From positions 1 through 5,218 of the forward strand of contig JAGPGI010000226.1 in the NCBI GenBank assembly GCA_018056045.1: DNA of 5,218 nt, in the 5' to 3' direction. Within the stretch, counting starts at the first letter, position 1. Each line of letters starts with the position of its first letter. The notes beneath the pieces were generated by a model. It was not told the DNA's origin. It made no database searches and saw only the letters and a program-made list of their open reading frames with translations. Shown here in pieces: positions 1-4,998 of this stretch. The stretch is from Paracoccus sp. (in: a-proteobacteria). GTDB taxonomy: Bacteria; Pseudomonadota; Alphaproteobacteria; Rhodobacterales; Rhodobacteraceae. The position numbers and the translations under genes were made by a program.

Positions 1-330
1 CAGACCCTGACCATCGGCCAGACCCTGTTCAGCGACAACTGGCTGACCATCGTCGCGGTGCTGGCGGTCCTGCGCCGGTTGGGGAATTTCATCGCGCCCG
101 GGCAGGCGCCGGGCATCATTCTGGTGCAGGACTGGATCTTCGGGCAAAGGGGAACACTGGCGGCGGTCGCGCTGTTTCCGGGCGGGTCCGCGATCCTTGC
201 GCCGGAAAGCCTTGACTGGGACGTCGATGGCTTCACCGCCCGGATCCTGTCGCCGCTGCGCGATGCGGTCGTCGCGGCCCGGCCCGGCCCCGCCCGTGAC
301 GATCTGGATCTGCTGATCGGGCGGAACTGA
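1..330 (+). CDS. Unrecognised protein, C-terminal 109 residues (5' end outside window)
   Basis: The frame is open from the left edge to a TGA at 328-330, so the gene is truncated by the window. A GTG at 58 could serve as a start, but the in-frame sequence before it (QTLTIGQTLFSDNWLTIVA) reads as normal protein, so I treat the gene as continuing upstream. I do not recognise the family. Visible features are a QTL-x3-QTL repeat encoded by a 9-bp direct repeat (1-9 and 19-27), a hydrophobic stretch (WLTIVAVLAVLRRL) that could be a buried helix or a short membrane segment, a Gly/Pro-rich middle part (APGQAPGIILVQDWIFG, LFPGGSAIL), and an acidic C-terminus (DDLDLLIGRN). It ends 2 nt before the DUF2169 gene, which implies one transcript and a related, probably T6SS-accessory, role. 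That role rests on context alone. Confidence 0.7.
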   Translation, partial: QTLTIGQTLFSDNWLTIVAVLAVLRRLGNFIAPGQAPGIILVQDWIFGQRGTLAAVALFPGGSAILAPESLDWDVDGFTARILSPLRDAVVAARPGPARDDLDLLIGRN

Positions 331-332
331 CC

Positions 333-1355
333 ATGTGGCAGATCCAGAACACCACCGGCTATAAATGTGCGGGCACCTTTCAGCGTGACGCCGAGGGGCA
401 TGAATACTGGTGCGCGGCCATCCGCGCCACGTTCGAGGTTGAGGATGACGGCAGGCTGCGGCACGCGGCCGGGCAGATCGAGGTCAATCTGGCCCCCCGC
501 CTTGCCGGACAGCAAAATGAGATCCTGCTTGCCGATGACGATGTGATCCCCTTTGCGCCGGTCACCGACATTCTGATCCGGGGCAGAGCGCAGCCCGCCG
601 CAGCGACCAGCGTCCCCGCCGCGCTTTCGGTCGAGATCGGGGCGCTGCGCAAGCAGGCGATCCTGTATCCGCCGCGCCGGGCGCGGCTTTCGGGCGGTGG
701 CTGGCGGCTTTTGGACATATCCGCGCAAGAGCCCGCCTCGCTGGGCTGGGAGCATTCCTTTGGCGGCACCCTGCCCGGAGAGCCCGGCGATCAACCGCCC
801 GAGAACCCGCTGGGCACCGGCATCGGGCTGCGCGCGCCACGGCTTTTCGACGAAGGGGCCGAGATCGACCTGCCGCGCATCGAGGGGATGGGCATGGATT
901 GCGCGCATGACCCGCAGGCCTCGCGCAGCATCGGCTTTGGCCCGGTCCCGCGCTGGTGGCGGGATCGCGTGATGCTTGCCGGCCGGTTCGACGCTGACTG
1001 GCGGCAGAACCGTTCGCCCGCGATGCCGGTGGATTATGATCCGCGCTTCCTGTGTTCCGCGCCGCGCGATCAATGGCCCTGCGGGCATATGGTCGGGGGC
1101 GAGGCCGTGCATCTGCGCGGCTTTACCGCAGACCGGGACTGGCGATTCCGTCTGCCGCAGGCCGTTTTCCGCCTTGAGACCCGCCTTGGATTGCGGGTCG
1201 TGCCCATGCCGGCGCACCTGGCGCGGGTCGATCTGTGGCCCTCGGACAACCTCGTCTCGATGCTCTGGCTGGGGGCGCTGGCCTGCAACGGCCGGGATGA
1301 GCAGATCGGCACCACCCGGCTGTCGCTGCGCCAACTGTCCGGGGTGAGCGCATGA
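333..1355 (+). CDS. DUF2169 domain-containing protein (T6SS-associated)
   Basis: A 340-residue protein covered almost entirely by a DUF2169-like domain. Motifs I recognise from this family are W-E-H-S-FGG at 139-145, ENPLGTG at 157-163, GFGPVPRWW at 201-209, AGRFDADW at 216-223, the block around MPVDYDPRFLCSAPRDQ at 231-247, and GGEAVHLRGF at 255-264. The length fits a stand-alone member. DUF2169 proteins are found beside VgrG, PAAR and effector genes of type VI secretion systems and are thought to help load or assemble cargo; the molecular activity is not settled. There is no signal peptide or membrane segment, so it should be cytoplasmic. The ATG lies 2 nt after the upstream stop, and the TGA overlaps the next start as ATGA (1352-1355), so translational coupling in one operon is likely. 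Family call is firm; the T6SS role is inferred from family and neighbours. Confidence 0.87.
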   Translation: MWQIQNTTGYKCAGTFQRDAEGHEYWCAAIRATFEVEDDGRLRHAAGQIEVNLAPRLAGQQNEILLADDDVIPFAPVTDILIRGRAQPAAATSVPAALSVEIGALRKQAILYPPRRARLSGGGWRLLDISAQEPASLGWEHSFGGTLPGEPGDQPPENPLGTGIGLRAPRLFDEGAEIDLPRIEGMGMDCAHDPQASRSIGFGPVPRWWRDRVMLAGRFDADWRQNRSPAMPVDYDPRFLCSAPRDQWPCGHMVGGEAVHLRGFTADRDWRFRLPQAVFRLETRLGLRVVPMPAHLARVDLWPSDNLVSMLWLGALACNGRDEQIGTTRLSLRQLSGVSA

Positions 1356-2332
1356 ATGCGCCCTTGTTCATCAGGGCGCTTGGCCTTGCGACCCCGGCGC
1401 CGGGTGATCAGCGCCAGCAGGTTGCCGCGCTGCTCTGCGGTGCGCCGTTGTTTCAGCGCCATCCCAGATGGGTTGGCGCCGACGGTCAGCGCCAGATCAT
1501 GGGATTTGTTCCCGAGTTGCGCGATCTGGCCGATTTCCCGGCCCGCGTGGCCGGTCTGCTGCACCGGGCCTTCGTGGATTGCATCGCTGACCAGGAGGCG
1601 CGCCACGGCGCGGTCGAGGAAGCGCCGCTGATTGTCCTGTTGCCCGCAATCCTGCGACGCTCGGTGTTCCAGGATGCCTTTCGGGAGACCTGCGCGCGGC
1701 TGGATTTTTCCCGTGTATCGGGGGTGGATCTGCATTTCGGCGGCGCGCCCGGAGCCCTGTCGCTGATCCGGCAGATGGGGCAGCATGACCGTCTGCCCCG
1801 CGCCTATATCGCCGCCGCTGACAGTCTCGTGACCCCGTTCATGCTGGACTATCTTGCCGCGCAGGGGCTGTTGCGCGATCGGCTGAGCCCGTGGAATGCG
1901 ATCCCGTCCGAGGGCGCGGCCTGTCTGCTGATGTCGCGCGACCCCGGTCCCGCACAGGTGCTGGCCTGCGCGACCGGGCAGGAAACGCAAAGCCTGTCGG
2001 ACCCCGGTCGCGGCCTGCTGGGCCGCGCGCTTTGCGCCGCCGTCGATCAGGTGCTTTCCCCGGCCATGGCAGGGATCAGCGAAGTATTCAGCGACTCCAC
2101 CGTCGAGCGCTGGCGCAGCGAGGAACTTGGCGTCCTCAGATCCGAGCGTCCCCGCCTGTCCGCCAAGGGCGTGTCATGGCGCTACATCACCCAAAGGACG
2201 GGTGAGATGGGTGCGGCGACGGGCCTGATCTCGATGGCCGCGGCCTGTCATCAGGAGGCGCGGTCCCTGATCCTGTCGAGCGACCGTTCCGGGGATCGTG
2301 CGGCGGCGGTCTGCCTTCCGGCGCAAGTTTGA
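1352..2332 (+). CDS. Degenerate beta-ketoacyl-synthase/thiolase-fold protein, probably non-catalytic
   Basis: A 326-residue protein laid out like a ketosynthase/thiolase fold. The segment FGGAPGALSLI (129-139) sits where the nucleophile elbow is expected, followed by a YIAAADSLV strand (152-160). Then come PSEGAACLLM (185-194), resembling the GEGAAxLLL segment of ketosynthases, SDSTVERWRSEELG (247-260), and GEMGAATG (284-291), which matches the NxxHxGAAxG active-site loop. The nucleophile Cys is replaced by small residues, and neither the HGTGT-type His nor the loop His is present, so condensing activity is unlikely. Ketosynthase-like proteins lacking catalytic residues occur next to DUF2169 in T6SS accessory loci. 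The start overlaps the DUF2169 stop (ATGA) and a weak purine-rich GGTGAG precedes it. An ordinary lipid-synthesis role is less likely given the lost residues and the neighbours. Confidence 0.75.
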   Translation: MNAPLFIRALGLATPAPGDQRQQVAALLCGAPLFQRHPRWVGADGQRQIMGFVPELRDLADFPARVAGLLHRAFVDCIADQEARHGAVEEAPLIVLLPAILRRSVFQDAFRETCARLDFSRVSGVDLHFGGAPGALSLIRQMGQHDRLPRAYIAAADSLVTPFMLDYLAAQGLLRDRLSPWNAIPSEGAACLLMSRDPGPAQVLACATGQETQSLSDPGRGLLGRALCAAVDQVLSPAMAGISEVFSDSTVERWRSEELGVLRSERPRLSAKGVSWRYITQRTGEMGAATGLISMAAACHQEARSLILSSDRSGDRAAAVCLPAQV

Positions 2333-2346
2333 CCTGCTGATGCAGG
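2333..2346. terminator. Short perfect hairpin directly after the ketosynthase-like stop codon
   Basis: CCTGC-TGAT-GCAGG is a perfect 5-bp stem with a four-base loop, starting at the first base after the TGA at 2330-2332. No T-run follows, so it is not a textbook intrinsic terminator. It may be part of a bidirectional 3'-end structure together with the adjacent hairpin. Confidence 0.35.
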
Positions 2347-2365
2347 CCGGGGATACCGCCCGGCT
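2345..2365. terminator. GC-rich hairpin between convergent genes
   Basis: GCCGGG (2346-2351) pairs with CCCGGC (2359-2364) around a 7-base loop, extendable by one G-T wobble at 2345/2365. It ends just before the stop codon of the minus-strand GMC gene and could close transcripts from both sides. It has no T-tract on either strand and shares base 2346 with the preceding hairpin, so the two structures may be alternatives. Confidence 0.4.
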
Positions 2366-2366
2366 C

Positions 2367-3989
2367 TCACGCTCCGCGTATGAAGGTCGCGCAGCGATCC
2401 CCCAGCATCATCGCCGGTGCGTTCGTGTTGCCGGCATTGATGTCGGGCACGGCGGACATGTCGGCGACGCGCAAGCCCTCGATCCCGCGCACGCGCATCC
2501 GCGCATCCAGCACCGCCATCGGATCGCCGTCCGCCCCCATCCGCGCGGTCGAGGCGGGATGATAGTTGGTCTTGACGAAACGGCGGCAGTGATCGGCCAG
2601 CGTCGCCTCATCCAGCCGGGCCGGATCGGGAATGGCAAGGCGCTTGATGCGGCTGGCCAGCGGCCCGGTCTGAAAGGCGCGGACGAAGAACCGCTGGCCG
2701 GCGATCATGGCCGCCATGTCGTCGGGATGCAGCAGCAGGTTCGGGCTGACCAGCGGTTTGTCGGCCGGATTGGCCGAGCGCAGCCGCACCTCGCCGCGCG
2801 ACTTGGGCTTGACCACCACCGTGGTCACAGTCAGGCCATAGGTATTCTCGACCAGGCTCAGCGTGTCGCGGTCCAGATAGACGATGGGCACGCAAAAGGC
2901 CTGGATCGTGGGCTCGGCGCCCGGATCGTCGGGGTTGACGAAGGCGCCCGCCTCGACCCCGGCCGACAGGATCGGACCGGATCCGAACAGCTTGAACTGC
3001 AAGCCGTTGCGGATCATCCGCCAGCCGACCCCCTGCTTGAAATAGCCATAGGGGCCATTGGCGTTGGCAATGATCGGCACCTCGGGGTGATCGATCAGAT
3101 TCTGGCCGACGCCGGGCAGGTCCGCCGCCACGGTGATGCCGTGTTCGCGCAGGTGATCGGCCGGGCCGATCCCCGACAGCATCAGCAGCTTGGGCGTGAT
3201 CAGCGCGCCCGAGGTTACGATCACCTCGCCGCGCGTATAGCTTTCCTGCAGGGTGCCGGCCTTGTCGCGCCACTGCACGCCCACGGCGCGGCCGTTTTCG
3301 ATCAGGATCCGCTCGACCCGCGATTCAAGGCGCAGGGTCAGGCGCGGGTCGCCCTCAAGCGGCGACAGAAAGGCATAGGCGGCGGACGAACGCCGGCCAT
3401 GCCGGTTCATGAACTGGTAAAACCCGACGCCGCGCTGCGAGGCGCCGTTGAAATCGGGGTTGAAGGGCTCGCCCAGAGCCTGCACCGACTGCACGAACCA
3501 GCGCGACATCTGGTCGATATGGCCGGGGTCCGAGACCTTCATCTGCCCGCCCGTGCCGTGATAGTCGTTCAGCAGGCGGTTGTTGTCCTCCATGCCGCGA
3601 AAATGCGGCAAGACCGCTTTCCACGACCAGTCGGCGCCGTCATTGTTGCCGCGCAGCTCTGCGTCCCAGGCATCGTAATCCGAGGGCCGCCCGCGCATAT
3701 AGACCTGCGCGTTGACCGAAGAGCCGCCCCCCAGCACGTTCCCTTGGGGAATGTCGTGCGCGCGCCCGTTCAGATGCGGCTGCGGCACGGTCGTGTGGTA
3801 TTCCATGAACTTCGAGCCGTTGATCATCTTGAAGATGCCCGGTGGCATGTCCAGCAGCGGGTGACGGTTGGAATGCCCCCCTTCCAGCAGCAGGACGCGG
3901 CAGCCGCCCTGCGCCACAAGCTGGCCCGCCGCCACGCAGCCGGCCGAGCCGCCACCGACAACGATATGGTCGAATTCCTCGCGCGCCAT
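2367..3989 (-). CDS. GMC-family FAD-dependent alcohol dehydrogenase/oxidoreductase (choline-dehydrogenase-like)
   Basis: A 540-residue flavoenzyme of normal GMC length. The N-terminal FAD-binding Rossmann motif is VVGGGSAG (10-17), with the ribose-binding acid at Glu36 (LLLEGG). GMC signature 1 is around 83-106 (GNVLGGGSSVNAQVYMRG) and signature 2 at 261-275 (GALITPKLLMLSGIG). The catalytic pair should be His477 (NYHPAS) and Asn521 (GNTNAP); their 44-residue spacing equals the His/Asn spacing of choline oxidase. It should oxidise a primary alcohol to an aldehyde using FAD. There is no signal peptide, so it should be cytoplasmic or membrane-peripheral. The frame is open to 4070, but that start would overlap the regulator gene. 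The ATG at 3989 has a strong AAGGA six bases upstream and puts the FAD motif at the usual place. It lies 52 bp behind the GntR gene on the same strand. I do not assign betA: the substrate is unknown and a choline-specific context is missing. Confidence 0.92.
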   Translation of the reverse strand: MAREEFDHIVVGGGSAGCVAAGQLVAQGGCRVLLLEGGHSNRHPLLDMPPGIFKMINGSKFMEYHTTVPQPHLNGRAHDIPQGNVLGGGSSVNAQVYMRGRPSDYDAWDAELRGNNDGADWSWKAVLPHFRGMEDNNRLLNDYHGTGGQMKVSDPGHIDQMSRWFVQSVQALGEPFNPDFNGASQRGVGFYQFMNRHGRRSSAAYAFLSPLEGDPRLTLRLESRVERILIENGRAVGVQWRDKAGTLQESYTRGEVIVTSGALITPKLLMLSGIGPADHLREHGITVAADLPGVGQNLIDHPEVPIIANANGPYGYFKQGVGWRMIRNGLQFKLFGSGPILSAGVEAGAFVNPDDPGAEPTIQAFCVPIVYLDRDTLSLVENTYGLTVTTVVVKPKSRGEVRLRSANPADKPLVSPNLLLHPDDMAAMIAGQRFFVRAFQTGPLASRIKRLAIPDPARLDEATLADHCRRFVKTNYHPASTARMGADGDPMAVLDARMRVRGIEGLRVADMSAVPDINAGNTNAPAMMLGDRCATFIRGA

Positions 3990-3995
3990 GGGATC

Positions 3996-4006
3996 GTCCT
4001 TTCCTT
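3996..4006 (-). promoter_or_regulatory. Ribosome binding site fixing the GMC start
   Basis: On the minus strand GAAGGAAAGGA ends six bases before the ATG at 3989. It is the best Shine-Dalgarno match in this stretch and decides for 3989 over the upstream in-frame ATG at 4070, which lies inside the regulator gene. Confidence 0.75.
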
Positions 4007-4023
4007 CGATATGCGGATGAGCT

Positions 4024-4040
4024 GCCGCAATGCGCGCGGC
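4024..4040. repeat. Small inverted repeat in the regulator-GMC gap
   Basis: GCCGC (4024-4028) and GCGGC (4036-4040) form a 5-bp stem with a 7-base loop immediately after the GntR stop codon. It might give weak transcript processing or partial termination between regulator and enzyme. In GC-rich DNA such a short stem can also arise by chance. Confidence 0.25.
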
Positions 4041-4041
4041 G

Positions 4042-4764
4042 TCAGATGTCGTCGAACGTGCCCCGCACATATTCCCACGCGGCGTTCAGATGCGCGTTCA
4101 GCGCCGCCTCGGCGCCATCGGGGTCACGGTCACGGATCGCCCGATAGATGTCGGAATGGCGCAGGAAATTCACCCGGTTGCGCTCGGGCGAGCGTTCCAT
4201 CTTGACCCAATGCAACTCAAGCCAACTGGTGAAGGCCTTGTGGATCGACGGAAAGACCGGGTTTTTCGGGATGTCGTAAAGCACCGCGTGAAAGGCCACG
4301 TCGGTGCGGTAAAAACGCTGGCTGTCCGGGATCGCCGCCTCATTGGCGTCAAGCGCCTGTTTCAGGGCCTCGATATCCTCTTTGCGGGCGTGTTTGGCGG
4401 CATGGCGCACCAGCGCCGCCTCAAGAAAGATGCGGATGTCATAAAGGCTTTTGACGCCGTCCGACTGCGCCAGCAGAAAGCCGACGACACCGCTGGCGGC
4501 GGCCAGCGCCGCGTCATAGCCGGGGCGGCGCACCACGGGGCGAAAGCGCGGCCGGCTTTCGACAAGGCCACGGCTGGCCAGTGTCGCCACCGCCTCGCGC
4601 ACCACGGTGCGGCTGACGCCGAAGGTCTCGATCAGGTCGCGCTCGGGCGGCAGGGGGGCGCCATCGGGCAGATCGCCCGCCGCGATCCGGGTCTCGATAG
4701 CCTTGACCACAGCATCTGCGGCGCGGCTGCCGACGGGTCTTGCGGGGGCTGTCTGAAGGGTCAT
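4042..4764 (-). CDS. GntR-family transcriptional regulator, FadR subfamily (FCD ligand domain)
   Basis: A 240-residue one-component regulator. Residues about 13-78 form the GntR winged helix-turn-helix (LPPERDLIETFGVSRTVVRE at 38-57, then LASRGLVE). Residues about 100-235 form an all-helical FCD effector domain: DIRIFLE at 109-115, TDVAFHAVLYD at 154-164, LRHSDIYRAI at 201-210, NAHLNAAW at 223-230. Asp155, His159, His203 and His225 match the metal-binding set of FCD proteins, where a bound metal often coordinates a carboxylate ligand. Members usually repress catabolic genes and respond to a pathway acid or its relative. It is the first gene of a minus-strand pair with the GMC enzyme and is divergent from an aldehyde dehydrogenase, so control of both is the natural inference. 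The ATG at 4764 has only a poor Shine-Dalgarno (GAG). Operator-like sites are listed separately. Confidence 0.93.
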   Translation of the reverse strand: MTLQTAPARPVGSRAADAVVKAIETRIAAGDLPDGAPLPPERDLIETFGVSRTVVREAVATLASRGLVESRPRFRPVVRRPGYDAALAAASGVVGFLLAQSDGVKSLYDIRIFLEAALVRHAAKHARKEDIEALKQALDANEAAIPDSQRFYRTDVAFHAVLYDIPKNPVFPSIHKAFTSWLELHWVKMERSPERNRVNFLRHSDIYRAIRDRDPDGAEAALNAHLNAAWEYVRGTFDDI

Positions 4765-4774
4765 GCGGGGCTCG

Positions 4775-4798
4775 GATCATAGGTTTGGTCTGATCATA
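4775..4798. repeat. Direct repeat GATCATA x2
   Basis: GATCATA occurs at 4775-4781 and again at 4792-4798, 17 bp apart, flanking and overlapping operator candidate O1 just upstream of the regulator start codon. It may be an additional half-site arrangement or coincidence. Confidence 0.35.
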
Positions 4799-4799
4799 A
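4784..4799. promoter_or_regulatory. Candidate GntR operator O1 (regulator side)
   Basis: TTTGGTCTGATCATAA. Within it TGGTCTGATCA (4786-4796) fits the FadR-subfamily consensus TNGTNNNACNA except for T in place of C at one position. It shares nine of ten bases (TTTGGTmTGA) with the reverse complement of 4976-4985 at the aldehyde dehydrogenase side. It covers the putative -10 of the regulator promoter. Confidence 0.45.
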
Positions 4800-4820
4800 T
4801 GACGCGCAAGGATAGTGCAA
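4793..4820 (-). promoter_or_regulatory. Candidate sigma-70 promoter for the GntR-GMC unit
   Basis: On the minus strand TATGAT (4798-4793; five of six to TATAAT) lies 16 bp downstream of TTGCAC (4820-4815; three of six to TTGACA). Transcription would begin near 4786, leaving a leader of roughly 20 nt before the ATG at 4764. The -10 is inside the operator-like sequence at 4784-4799, which would fit autorepression. The -35 is weak, so the call is tentative. Confidence 0.4.
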
Positions 4821-4826
4821 CGGATA

Positions 4827-4849
4827 TGTTTTGCTTGGGCCAAAATAGG
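4827..4849. repeat. Copy 1 of a repeated intergenic motif (TGTTTTG-N6-CCAAAATAGG)
   Basis: TGTTTTG (4827-4833), a six-base spacer, then CCAAAATAGG (4840-4849). The same arms recur over an equal 23-bp length at 4969-4991, with 16 of 23 positions identical and the differences confined to the middle. TTTTG and CAAAA make a perfect 5-bp inverted repeat (4829-4833 with 4841-4845). The site sits just upstream of the putative regulator -35, so it could be a protein-binding site. Confidence 0.45.
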
Positions 4850-4882
4850 CGCGTGCTGCGCAGAACAGCGTCAAACAACGTA

Positions 4883-4895
4883 GTTCCGGCTGAAC
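4883..4895. repeat. Short palindrome GTTC-N5-GAAC
   Basis: GTTC (4883-4886) and GAAC (4892-4895) form a 4-bp inverted repeat with a five-base centre, midway between the two divergent promoters. A regulator site is possible, but the arms are short enough to occur by chance. Confidence 0.2.
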
Positions 4896-4932
4896 GCATA
4901 GGGAAATCCAATGAGCGGAAAACAGAATCATC

Positions 4933-4961
4933 TTGACCGATTTGCGAATCCCGCCCTTAAT
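4933..4961 (+). promoter_or_regulatory. Candidate sigma-70 promoter for the aldehyde dehydrogenase gene
   Basis: TTGACC (4933-4938; five of six to TTGACA), a 17-bp spacer, then CTTAAT (4956-4961; four of six to TATAAT). Transcription would begin near 4968, about 30 nt before the GTG at 4999 and just after the alternative ATG at 4963. If real, the promoter therefore supports the GTG start. The operator candidate at 4971-4986 lies immediately downstream of the start site. Confidence 0.5.
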
Positions 4962-4968
4962 CATGGCT

Positions 4969-4991
4969 TGTTTTGTCATACCAAAAATAGG
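4969..4991. repeat. Copy 2 of the repeated intergenic motif, overlapping operator O2
   Basis: TGTTTTG (4969-4975) and CCAAAAATAGG (4981-4991) repeat the arms of the 4827-4849 copy at the same overall length. The overlap with O2 means the shared arms may be the real recognition elements, and the trailing AGG also belongs to the ribosome binding site of the aldehyde dehydrogenase. Confidence 0.45.
4971..4986. promoter_or_regulatory. Candidate GntR operator O2 (aldehyde dehydrogenase side)
   Basis: TTTTGTCATACCAAAA. The core TTGTCATACCA (4973-4983) is an exact match to the FadR-subfamily consensus TNGTNNNACNA, with symmetric flanks (TTT/AAA) centred on 4978. Its position at the predicted transcription start suits repression by blocking RNA polymerase. 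It resembles candidate O1 at 4784-4799. Confidence 0.5.
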
Positions 4992-4992
4992 A
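4989..4992 (+). promoter_or_regulatory. Ribosome binding site fixing the aldehyde dehydrogenase GTG start
   Basis: AGGA ends six bases before the GTG at 4999. The in-frame ATG at 4963 has no comparable Shine-Dalgarno sequence, so this site favours the GTG start. Confidence 0.6.
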
Positions 4993-4998
4993 CCGCCA

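Noticed and set aside
1070..1990. A 306-codon minus-strand frame across DUF2169 and the ketosynthase-like gene
   Set aside because: It is antisense to two genes with recognisable family motifs, spans their junction, and its R/Q/G-rich translation resembles no family.
3990..4070. N-terminal extension of the GMC protein to an ATG at 4070
   Set aside because: The added 27 residues overlap the end of the regulator gene and precede the FAD motif without family similarity; the ATG at 3989 has a strong ribosome binding site.
2298..4205. A 635-codon open frame on the plus strand opposite the GMC gene
   Set aside because: It mirrors the GMC and regulator genes; GC-rich codon bias keeps the antisense frame free of stops. 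Its translation is rich in R, H, G, A and D with no recognisable domain, while the minus strand encodes clear GMC motifs.
4030..4782. A 250-codon plus-strand frame opposite the GntR gene
   Set aside because: The opposite strand encodes an unambiguous winged helix and FCD domain; this frame is a composition shadow.
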